The notes under the pieces are model-generated. The model was not told the origin of the DNA, searched no databases, and saw only the letters and a program-made list of their open reading frames with translations. Made by a program: the position numbers and the translations under genes. This document shows positions 1 through 9,600 of a stretch of 64,000 nucleotides of DNA, piece after piece. Source of the DNA: Enoplolaimus lenunculus (taxonomy: Eukaryota > Nematoda > Enoplea > Enoplida > Thoracostomopsidae); NCBI GenBank assembly GCA_030248215.1, contig JASANG010002193.1, forward strand, positions 184,785 through 248,784, written 5' to 3'. The stretch's first letter is position 1; every line of letters starts with the position of its first letter.

Positions 1-1204
1 TTTGGAAGATAAAAATGGCAAACGAAGGATTTGACCCCTAAACCTCCCAACACGCAACAACCTTGAATCATATGTAGATTATGTGTACAATACACGCGAT
101 CATATATATATGTACGACACTACTCAATTTAACCATTCTCTTGTTCAAATCCTATACAGCCAAAAATGACACATATACACATATTAAAAACCCACGAACA
201 CAGTACGTATATATGTACTACATAAACCTATTTTGAAGTGAGAAGCCACCAAAGCGACTTGTAGATATTATGTTGATATGTTTATTAATTATATACGCAA
301 TATATCGTGTATATATACTGTGTTGAAAAAAACCCACTAGTCAATGTGTGTACTAGTAAGCAAGTAAGACAGATGGTCGCATGTGCACACCGCTGACAAA
401 TGCGTTTTTCTCACCAACCTCATATCAAATACGGCTAGTGACTAAAGCACTTTCATAGTGGTCCACTGAACGCCTTCTATCTACTAGAACCAACGACAGC
501 ATATGTATATAAATATCTATCTATTATATACATATATACACATATACACATACATTATATGTATATACATATGCAGATGTTGAATCACTTGTAACTTGTA
601 ACCGATAAGTATTATAAACATATCTTCGAACGAACAACAATATGTATATAAGCTATCATTTAAACATATATACATACACACTTATATTCACTTCTGACAC
701 CGACATGGAACAGTCCGGCTGACCTCTGTCATAATATAATACAGTATAAATACATCTACTATAATATATGATCACCATACACAACACACGTCGATTAAAA
801 TCGCGAAAAATAACCGTGACACTTATCAAAATACCATGCCAAAGAAATATAATAACGAGATAAAACACCTTTCGATAGGTAAAGGGTGGGCATCAACATG
901 TTATACGTACGTAACAACAAACTAACTTCTTTCCCCTTTCCAAAAATTCGTGGGGAAAGCGCCAACTACAACGCAGTAAACTGCGATGGGGAATCAAATT
1001 TTGGAAAACATTTAACCTAGTGCCCTTGCCCATATGAAGACCTCTGTTTCGGTGCAGTACATCCCAACAAAATTTCGTTGCCCCAGTTCGATTATTCGAT
1101 ACTCTAGTTGCAGTACAATTTGGAATAAACACAATATATACCAATCCTGATAGTTTTAATTTGATTGGTGAACTACAAACATTGTTGAGAATACCGACCC
1201 TTAC
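1..1204. other. AT-rich non-coding sequence downstream of the PKC exon
   Basis: No exon is recognisable. The stretch is rich in TATA/CATA microsatellite-like sequence, densest at about 500-640. Since the PKC exon at 1205-1447 ends in a donor on the minus strand, this is most likely the following PKC intron. The open frame continuing past the donor into this region shows no PKC similarity and is intron read-through. Confidence 0.6.
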
Positions 1205-1447
1205 CCAAATATCGTTAACTCCACTCTGTGACAGCTCATCAATCGGCAACCGGGCGTTCGACACAAAATCGTCAGGTCCAATTGCAGTTTCGTTGAACAC
1301 ACTGAAACCAACAACACGGCCGCCTTGTACACGAGCGGTGAACGCTTCGTTCCAACGCGGCTCAGTCGTACGGCCTTTAGTTGTTGTTCGCGCGACGTGA
1401 TACTCGTCGACATCAACAGATACGTACGGATCGAGCGCTGTGATTTG
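1205..1447 (-). CDS. pkc-1: Novel-type protein kinase C (epsilon/eta, PKC-1-like), internal exon encoding most of the C2 domain (partial gene)
   Basis: One 81-codon exon on the minus strand, phase 0 at both ends. It follows a TTGCAG acceptor (ending at 1448) and stops at a GTAAGG donor (from 1204). The peptide starts QITALDPYVSVDVDEYHVAR, continues through a TEPRWNEAF segment and a GFSVFNETAIGPDDFVSNAR segment, and ends NDIW. The pattern LDPYxxxxVD...P.WNE.F...G...FxVF...GxDDFVxN is the C2 domain at the N-terminus of novel PKCs. That domain is calcium-independent and mediates membrane or anchoring-protein contacts of a diacylglycerol-activated Ser/Thr kinase. The short N-terminal coding exon should lie to the right (upstream) and the C1 and kinase exons beyond the left edge; neither was found here. 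A C2 domain of another protein is possible, but the spacing fits novel PKC best. Confidence 0.8.
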
Positions 1448-1499
1448 CTGCAACAGACAACTTTAAAGATGGTCAGCAGTTACCAATGCCAACAGACAC

Positions 1500-1860
1500 C
1501 AGGGATGGACCGGATATTAATTTTACCGGCTACCGGAACCGGTTACTGAATTTTGTACCGGAACCGGAGCTCGATGTTAACCGGATATAGGATCTAAATT
1601 TGTACACTGTTGGAAGTATTTGAGTCGTGCAAAAATATGTATATATTTATGATTTAAGATTAATTTTTGTTCTGGATTTATCATTCCATATCAGTGTCCA
1701 TTCGTGAGTTGCTCGGAATGGCAATGATATTTGAAACCACAATCACAAATATCCGGTATCTGGTAGGTTTATACCGGATAGAGAAACCGGACACGGATGT
1801 CGGGTTTTGTCGGATATTTGCCCGATATTAAGCCGGAACCAAATATCCAGTCGATCCCTG
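1500..1860. mobile_element. hAT-like non-autonomous element with perfect 8-bp target duplication
   Basis: The element starts CAGGGATGGACCGGATATT and ends with the inverted counterpart, ATATCC followed by the GATCCCTG terminus. It is flanked by ACAGACAC at 1492-1499 and 1861-1868, a perfect 8-bp target-site duplication. Ends of CAGGG type plus an 8-bp duplication are the hallmark of hAT transposons. At 361 bp with no coding capacity it is a MITE. It lies about 50 bp upstream of the PKC exon acceptor, inside the PKC intron. Confidence 0.75.
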
Positions 1861-2290
1861 ACAGACACTTTAGAAAAGGAACACAAAAACACTATTATAT
1901 AAACTGAAATGTTTTCCTCTAAAGAACCACAAATATCCGGTATCTGGTAGGTTTATACCGGATAGCGAAACCGGACACGGATGTCGAGTTTTGCCGGATA
2001 TTTGCCCGATATTAAACCGGAACCGGATATCCAGTCGATCCCTGACAGACACTTGAGAAACGGAACACAAAAACACTATATAAACTGAAATGTTTTCCTC
2101 TAAAGAACCAGAAATATCCGGTATCTGGTAGGTTTATACCGGATAGCGAAACCGGACACGGATGCCGGGTTTTGCCGGATATTTGCCCGATATTAAACCG
2201 GAACCGGATATCCAGTCGATCCCTGACAGACACTTGAGAAACGGAACACAAAAACACTATATAAACTGAAATGTTTTCCTCTAAAGGTTA
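1861..2290. repeat. About 183-bp tandem duplications of the right half of the hAT-like element plus flank
   Basis: The right half of the 1500-1860 element, its target duplication and about 60 bp of flank are repeated head to tail. The motif TCGATCCCTGACAGACAC recurs at about 1851, 2034 and 2216, a period of 182-183 bp. The short minus-strand open frames here with near-identical peptides are translations of this repeat, not genes. Confidence 0.8.
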
Positions 2291-2680
2291 TCATTGCAAA
2301 GATTTCTTGTGTTTCAGTTAACGTTGTTTGTACCCAAAACTTTCCTCGTCTTTGACTGGCTTATAGAGCTTTCTGCAATAAATTATATTTGAGTTTTGGG
2401 CCTCAAAATAATTTATTTTTTATCCAATGGCCCGGTCCACCTTACATATAAAGTTGAAATAAAGTACGTATAACTAGCCTTGTATGTAAAACAATCTCGC
2501 TTTGTCGGTCAGCGTGATACCAAAAATACCGGAACTGGATAGTTCTGCATCTGGCTCCGGAGAGCAATGGTAATAATCAGCAATAAATATCCTGCAACGT
2601 TCTTAAGCCATTTAGAACTAACCTAGCATAAGAATTTGGATTAGGTCAAATAGTGGATTCGGTGCAACCTTGCAGTGCCA

Positions 2681-3030
2681 CCGGATATTAATTTACCGCA
2701 TACATACGTGATCCGGAGCCGCTATTGAATTTTTACGGTCCCGGATATTAACCGAATATAGCATATAATAATGAACACTGTTGAAAGTTGTTTACTGAAT
2801 TAAATTTAATCGTTAGCTTGGATTTTTCATGCTATTTCAGTTAGTGAACTAAACTTATATGACAGCTTTAATTGCTCAGAAATGTAATCTCAGCAATGTG
2901 TTGGATATGTCCACTTGTCGAAAGCAGTTTTACGGTATTTGGGGATCACAACCGTAAATATCCGGTATCCGGTAGCAGGTCTATAACGGATATGGATATC
3001 GGTTTTTATAGGATATTAAAACGGAACCGG
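2681..3030. mobile_element. Degenerate relative of the CCGGATATT (hAT-like) element
   Basis: Contains CCGGATATTAA near 2685, a second CCGGATATTAACCG near 2742, AATATCCGGTATCCGG near 2957 and a final CGGAACCGGATATTT near 3014-3030. This is the internal vocabulary of the 1500-1860 element at higher divergence. Ends and target duplication are not clear. Confidence 0.5.
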
Positions 3031-3122
3031 ATATTTGAACGCACCATGTGCCACCTACATAACCCTTTCTGCTAAACAATGTTATTTTTTATTGTTTTTT
3101 ACTTTTTGGCCGGTGAGCCTAG

Positions 3123-3382
3123 TCGACCAAACTGTCGGCTTCAACTCAGACGCCTCAACCACTTTGATTACAGCAGATCCATTGAAAATCATATTGTCAC
3201 CGTTTTTGCGGGGTTACGCTTGCAACCAGAATTCAATAGAGTGCATAAATGAATTGGCGATATTTGAAATTGACACAATAACGAAGACTACCACAGTTAT
3301 GCCAAGTACGCGATGCAACTACGTAACAGTACATATAAAGTATATGGAGTGGATCCAGGGACGTCAGCAAATGCGCACTTTG
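3123..3382 (+). CDS. Candidate internal exon of an unknown secreted or cysteine-containing protein
   Basis: An open frame runs from an AG acceptor (ending 3122, after a pyrimidine-rich stretch) to a TTG|GTAAGC donor at 3383. It encodes about 87 residues including YACNQNSIECINELAIFEID and STRCNYVTVHIKYMEWIQGR. The residue mix looks protein-like and the donor is good, but there is no in-frame ATG upstream and no family was recognised. It ends in phase 0, which is compatible with the acceptor at 3943. It could also be a chance open frame in AT-rich DNA. Confidence 0.25.
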
Positions 3383-3654
3383 GTAAGCGCTTGCGCAAAT
3401 CCTATATACAGATTGAGCACAAAGATAGAAGAAAATATAGCTAAATAGCGTAAACTGCACTTTTTGTACGAGTAGTTGTACAACTTCAGTCACATACAGG
3501 CTGGAAATGCACGAATAAAATACACGTTGCACGAATACACTAGCTACATAAATAAAAAAACGAAGCAGCGACCATTACTGCATTTTAAAGGATGCTAATG
3601 GTTAAACTATAATGAATAATAATTTGGTATATATACTGTTACACAATACTTAAG

Positions 3655-3662
3655 TATATAAG
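3655..3662 (+). promoter_or_regulatory. TATA-like box
   Basis: TATATAAG lies about 25 bp before the likely start region of the small candidate gene with ATG at 3687. It counts as promoter evidence only if that candidate is real; TATATA strings are common here. Confidence 0.25.
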
Positions 3663-3686
3663 TGCGAACATAGACTAAAATACAAG

Positions 3687-3994
3687 ATGAAGATGGTATT
3701 GATTACGATTATGCTTGTCATAAGTTGGGTAGGCTAGAATACGACGGTTTTACTTCTGAGTGCTTGCACCTAAAAATGAGGGACGTTCTTATCGGTCAAT
3801 TTTTAACTGTTACAGAAAATATAATTACGTAAGAATTTTTAACAAAAGTGTTGAATATTTTATCTGCTCTGAATTGCAGTTTTATACAATTAAACTACGT
3901 AATAAGTCGCCGCCGAAATATATTTTTTTACTTTATTTTTCAGTTGGCTACTGCCGCAATACCCCTCGAACAGGCTCGGAACAAATCTCACTGA
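3687..3994 (+). CDS. Candidate two-exon gene for a very short secreted peptide
   Basis: Exon 1 at 3687-3728 starts ATG and encodes MKMVLITIMLVISW, a classic signal-peptide hydrophobic core, before GTAGGC. A strong acceptor (TTATTTTTCAG, ending 3943) opens exon 2. In phase 0 exon 2 gives LATAAIPLEQARNKSH and a stop at 3994, about 30 aa in total, with a plausible signal-peptidase site after ATA. A TATA-like box lies 25-32 bp upstream and an AATAAA at about 4173. The donor is weak and no family is recognised, so this may be a coincidence. The acceptor might instead serve the candidate exon at 3123-3382. Confidence 0.25.
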
Positions 3995-5424
3995 AAACAC
4001 CCTATGTGCAATCCCTAATTCAGAAAAATAGTGTTGTTTTTGCTCCTGGATAACTGAAGAGACTGTAAAACTTTTACCATACCGTGACGTTATAAAATGC
4101 GGATAACCTATATATTTAAACGATGCCTTAAATATTCTAAACGCGAAAATGCAACTATTTGTGCTTTGTCACAATAAAATCAAAGTGTTTTTGGTTTCCT
4201 TTCAAAAATAGAATTTCGGATAACCAGACGGTCATTGCTTCTCAAATCGCTGTATAAGCAGGTAGCGATGCTCCACAACTGTTCACTGTCTGTGTTGATA
4301 GGCGAAATGCGCAAGTACTTCCTGGTCGAAGCTGCGATCCAAGGAAAAGTTTTGTAATTGCTTATCGTTTTTTCACCTCTTTGGTCTCGGTTTGCAAACC
4401 ACCGAGAGTGAAGAAAAGCGAGACCGCGACCGAGACCAAGACCAGCCAACTCCCGAGACTCGAGGTTTCGATCCAATGACCCTTAACCAACATATCCTCA
4501 GTACAGTGCGCTTCCACTGAGCCTCTCCGCCTCACAATTAACTGCTGAGTTTTTAGGTACTTATGCCTTATAAACACCTAAGCATTACACTCATGCATCT
4601 TTGTTCTTCCATGATTTACTGCGCTGCAGCATTTGAAGGCACTACACATGAGGTTTTATTTTTCCTCCATACATCCGCATATCGCATTGCTCAATTTAAA
4701 AAACCGAGACCAAGACCAGCCAACTCCCGTAATGTAAGATGCCGTTAGATTAAAATATATCGGATACATGGTGTACTGGGTGGCACGTGGCACGCTTGAC
4801 CTGCGAGAAAAAGGTCCGAGATTCAATCGCAGGCGTGGCCATATGTTTCAAAAAATTTAGGAGAAAAAGGTATATTCGCAGCACTTCGAGAAAAAGGGTC
4901 GTCCCGACCGTGCAGTTCAGACAAAGGAGTTTCGATTCGAGCGAATTACAGAGTTACATATGCTGCGCTTGAAAACGGCTATTCTCCGCCATCTTACGTT
5001 CTAGTTCATGGTTAAACTCCGGTAAATAATGACACGCCTTGAATAAACCAGGATCCACTCGTACATTAAACTCCTGAAATCATGCATAATAGCATTGACA
5101 ATGGATGACATTGATTTACTTGTAACTAGCTATGTGACGAAGAGAAAAGCATTGGATTTGATTTTATAACCGGTAAATCAATGTTTCAAAGGAATAATGG
5201 TTACTTGCTTAAGCATAGGTAATAGTGCGATTATACAGACGTGACCTAGGCCGGCCTTTAGATTTAAGTCGAATTAACCAACTTAAACATTAAATGTCAA
5301 ACATGTTAACAAGAGCATAGTTGCCATTCGAGTATCTAATCTAACTACAAAATTAGAACCAGAAGCTGTAAAGTTTAGTATAGCGTCTGCCACCGTCAGG
5401 TTTACTTTCAAGCATAAAACTTTT
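3995..5424. other. Intergenic stretch with no recognised gene
   Basis: No exon with credible splice sites or family similarity was found. A short duplicated phrase (CCGAGACCAAGACCAGCCAACTC type) occurs near 4430-4460 and 4705-4730, suggesting a small dispersed repeat. An AATAAA near 4173 may belong to the small candidate gene upstream. Confidence 0.5.
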
Positions 5425-5562
5425 GGCCCATGTCACTTTTAGTGTCGTCCCGGTTTGTGGCGAGTATGCAAAAGAGCAGGACTTTCTAGGTGACATTTTC
5501 TTCTTTAATAGGCTTATGAATACGCTTTTGCAACGCTTAGGCTTAGTCTTTATCTCTCACAC

Positions 5563-6257
5563 GTTATAACGCGTGCGCTTTGCTCACGCAACGTTCTACA
5601 ATATAGTTAGTTGCGCGGATTATACAACTTTTGCGTATACGGTGTACCGGACATTTTTATACCGTTAGTTCGCTTAAAAAGTTACTTTTTTGCAAAATTT
5701 GAGGTTTCCGCAAAAATTGAATTTTGTCCCCAAAATGTATATTTTCGCATCAAATTTTGATTTTGCCGCTAAAATTTAAATTCTCCCGTTAAAATTTGAA
5801 TGTTCCCGCTAAAATTGGAATTTCGCGCCAAAACTTGAATCCCTCGCCAAAATTTGAATTTCCAGCCAAAAAATTTAAATTCTCACACTAGAATTTGAAT
5901 TTCCCGCCAAAACAAGATTTTACCGCTCAAATTTGAAATTCCCGCCAAAATTATTTGAATTTCCCTCTAAAATTTAAATTCTCCCGCCCGAAATTTAACT
6001 TCTAGCCAAAATTGTTATTTCCCGCCTAAATTTAAGTCACCCTCACAGTTTTAATTTCCTGCAAAATTAAAAGTCCACACCCTGTCCGCAGATTATGAAT
6101 TTGTCCGCTACACTGTTGCCGAAAACACCTATATGTCTATCAATTTGTGTCGCAAGTATGCGACGAAAATTGCTTTTTGTAAACGGTATGGACATGTATA
6201 CCGTCTGTCCAAAACGGTAGGATCGTTGCATGTGCGGAGCGCACGCATTAAAACTTG
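5563..6257. mobile_element. Nested inverted-repeat element carrying a TTTCCCGCC-type array
   Basis: Inverted ends: the left contains ATAACGCGTGCGCTTTGCTC near 5568-5587; the right contains the complement (GTGCGGAGCGCACGCATTAA) near 6231-6250. The interior at 5695-6075 is a divergent short tandem array. The element sits inside the T2 copy, whose target duplication is intact on both sides, so it inserted later. It lies about 360-1050 bp upstream of the dehydrogenase start codon. Confidence 0.55.
5695..6075. repeat. Divergent short tandem array of AAAATTTGAATTTCCCGCC-like units
   Basis: About 15-18 units of roughly 20-25 bp alternate an A/T core (AAAATTTGAATT) with a C/G core (TCCCGCC, CCCGCT, GCGCC and variants). 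TTTCCCGCC matches the E2F/DP consensus. Similar GGCGGGAAATT repeats are known from Caenorhabditis genomes. Confidence 0.7.
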
Positions 6258-6612
6258 TGATTGAGGTTTAGAATACATCCTAATCTACTGTTACGCCTCT
6301 AAAAGTATTTGTCCAAACTTTTAATGAAACTGTAGTCTTTGGTTGAATCCGGAGATTTCCGGTTCCACAAGATAACCTCGGCCATATTTCCGTCACCGTA
6401 ACTTAAAATAAAAACACACATTTTCAATGGATCTATTCTTGCAATTTCATTCGTCATTCAGCGATTTTCTTGTCTGTACTTTACAAACAAACTAAAATCT
6501 ACAGCGTTGTTGATGTCCCTACTACTATACCTTTCTTTATATATAGACAGTTGTCTCCGTCGTCGAAGCATTTTTCAGTTTTCTGGGTATAAAACTATTT
6601 ATTTGTATTTAG

Positions 6613-9600
6613 ATGTATTCTGAAATTGCGCAACTTGTTTGCTATTTCTCGGTAACTATAGTGTGCTTTCAATGCATTTTAAAGGTTTTCTCACTGATAT
6701 GGCCGTTTGCGCTTGGTCCTAGGCTGCGATTGAACACCAATCCTAGAAGTTTGGGTAAATGGGCAGGTAAGTTTTCGTTTCTGTCAGGATTCTGGCTGAT
6801 TTGCAAACACATGACTTAAGTCGACCTCTGACTTGAATCGGTTGATTATGGACTCTTAAGTCAAGTAAAGAGACTTAAGTTTATAGGTCGAAATTAGCGA
6901 CCTCTCTAGGTGCGAACTGTTTCATTGTACTAGTTATCACTTGTACCCCAAAATTTACACTTAGTTTTTAAAAACTACTGTTTATTTAGGAAACTTCTAA
7001 AAAATGCGTGTGGAAAACTTCCGACATAAGTCCCCACACTGCAATAAATAAAAAATCTTAAGTGCAATGGAATTCGACTTTAAGACTGTTTTCTGCATCC
7101 TAGCGCTTAAACAGAAATCTGTTTAGTAATAAAGTGTCAGATCGAGCGGTATTTTTTAGCTGCTGGCATGGCCAAACCCTTCTTATATTTTAAGCATTGC
7201 ATTGGCCAGTATTTATACTGTAGTTACCCAAATAAAAGGGGAAAAGTGATATTTATTTGCCATTTGGCATCTCCAGAGGGTACCCCTCTTGTATTTGGTC
7301 ACGGCACGGACTGTTATTTATTTTTAACCCGCCCACCGTCACCCTTTGTTCCGTTGAATTAAACGTGTATTTGTCTTGTATCAAAAGCATGAACAACAAA
7401 GCAAGGTTACTATAGGAATGTACCTTCAAAACTTAAGTATCCTTTAAAGATTCGAACTCAACATTTTGGTCCTGGAACCATATGCACTACAATTAGGGAT
7501 GCTTTACATTTATGGACTCTAATTAGGGTTTTTAGGGAATCTATCCGCTTGCGGACTCTTATTAGGGATACGGACTTCTATTGATTGGGACTCAAAATGA
7601 GTACCCCTCTATTACACCCCTTTTCGTATTCGGTTCATTACAGCACATTTGAAACATGAGTAAAATTTGGCGACTCTATCAAAGTCATGTCTCTTTACCC
7701 GATTTCATCTATTCCTGTATACTTTTAGTAATTACTGGTGCCGGAAATGGTATTGGACGAGCATACGCTGAAAGGCTGGCGTTAAAGGGCATGAATGTCT
7801 ATTTGTTCAGCTTGTATCAATCCGAGCTTGACAAAGTCGCAGAAGATATTTCAAGTAAATTGAAAATTTGACAATGTTGCAGAAGATATGTTTAAGTAAA
7901 TTGAAAATTTAACAAAGTTGCAGAAGATATTTTAAGTAAATTGAAAATTTGACAAAGTTGCAGAAGATATTTTATGTAAATTAAAAATTATACTTGCACG
8001 TCACTTTAAAACACCTTAAATAAAATAGTCATATTTCTTATGATAAATGTAAGAAATGTTTTCTTTATCAGAAATATAATTTTCCGTGTAGACATAGGTT
8101 TAGGAATACGCTTATACTACTGTCACTGCCCTGATCTGTACGTTGGCCTATTGGTTTAACCAAGAGTGGATGATGCATATTTGAACAAGAGTATGCAACT
8201 GGGTACTTTCTGTATAGAATAGAATGTACCCGGTATGCGTTGGTTTTTTGTCCTACCCCCCTTTATTTAGAGGTGGTACAACCGGAGCGAACCATTGCAC
8301 TTTATGTATGCGGCGTCAAACATGCTCCCCATATAGTTTTTATGGGTATTCGTCTGATAGCGAACCCCCCTCTAAATAAGGGGGTGGACCGACAGTACAT
8401 ATTCTTAGTTTTATATAGTTTTTATATATGTTGTGCAATAGATAGTATTCTGGGCAAAAATCATCCATTGGTCCGGGTTCAATTTCGAGTGGCAGGAGCG
8501 GTGATATAAAGAACCTACACTGTAATGCGCCATCCACAACTACGTGCGTTCGCTGCGTCGAAATAAACCTAAGCTAATCCCATATTCGAAATATTAGTTT
8601 TCGATTTTAAAAAGTGAAACCGAATCACTAAATGTTTAAATTGAAAATTGAAATCAATTTCGGAAACACTTAAGGTTTCTGAAATTCAATTCCCCAATAG
8701 ATGATTTTTCTCAAAAGTGTTGCGGTTACAGTAAGAAAGTTCAAACTAGGAATACGGTAATTGAAAGAATTTTTAATTTTCAATTTTAATTCAGCTCAAA
8801 TTTTCAGTTCTGTATTTTTAATAGAAGTGGGAAATTGAAATGTGCTACGTTGATAAGATACGATAACTACATTTCTTACATAAATTTGAAACGACCCCGG
8901 ATAGAAAGTATAAATTTATCTAGTCTAAGATTTTGTTTCAAATTTTAATAAGGTCAAAAGTTCACTTCAGTTGCTGCTGTACCTACCGCCGACATACGGT
9001 ATTGCATCTCACATACGTATGGTGTCGTAGTTCGCATACTTCAAAAGAATTTCCGGGCTAAAGGACCGGCACTGAGCCTACGTCTATGCCTGTTTTCTGC
9101 ATTACATAGTTGCATGTCTAAGTTTTCTAGCTGGAACACATATTGGTGTATTCTTTGGACGTGTTCGACAAACTTTAAACCGCAAAAAACAATACATTTA
9201 TGCACAACTTTTGGTACAACTAAACGATTTAGAGCTAAATGTTCTATGAAATCTTGTAATTGCCCCTTGCATCAACAAGAAATCAAGCGCAGCTATAAAA
9301 CTATTGCAACATGGCAAAATTTTTTCAAAGCATAATACATGTAGCTGGTGGTTGTTATTTGACATCTCATTCTGTAAGCATTATGCTAACATTAAGCCGT
9401 TTATGGATGTGGTACCACTCACTTCTTCCTGTTAGTGTCAACACAACATCTGTTCCTGAGCTCTCCGTAAAAAGGTCACTTAAAGGTTAAATAAAGTTCG
9501 AATGCTAAGTCTATCTCACCGGAAGTAGATTGTTTGCTTGTTTTTGGTCTTCTTATGGTATATAAGAAAATACTATTTAACTTTTGCAAATTTATGTTTC

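Larger units (their letters stand above)
5425..6314 (+). mobile_element. Family T2 telomere-repeat element, split by a nested insertion
   Basis: The left end GGCCCATGTCACTTTTAG at 5425 and the right end finishing TTTGTCC at 6314 are flanked by perfect AAACTTTT target duplications (5417-5424, 6315-6322). The left part contains a TTAGGC-like block (AACGCTTAGGCTTAG, about 5535); the right part carries CTACTGTTACGCCTC. The middle (about 5563-6257) is a separate element. Related T2 copies lie at 15852, 23882 and 50509. Confidence 0.65.

Noticed and set aside
1870-2257. Two minus-strand open frames with near-identical peptides (MFLCSVSQVSVRDRLDIRFR...)
   Set aside because: They are translations of the 183-bp tandem repeat derived from the hAT-like element, with no splice structure or protein-family pattern.
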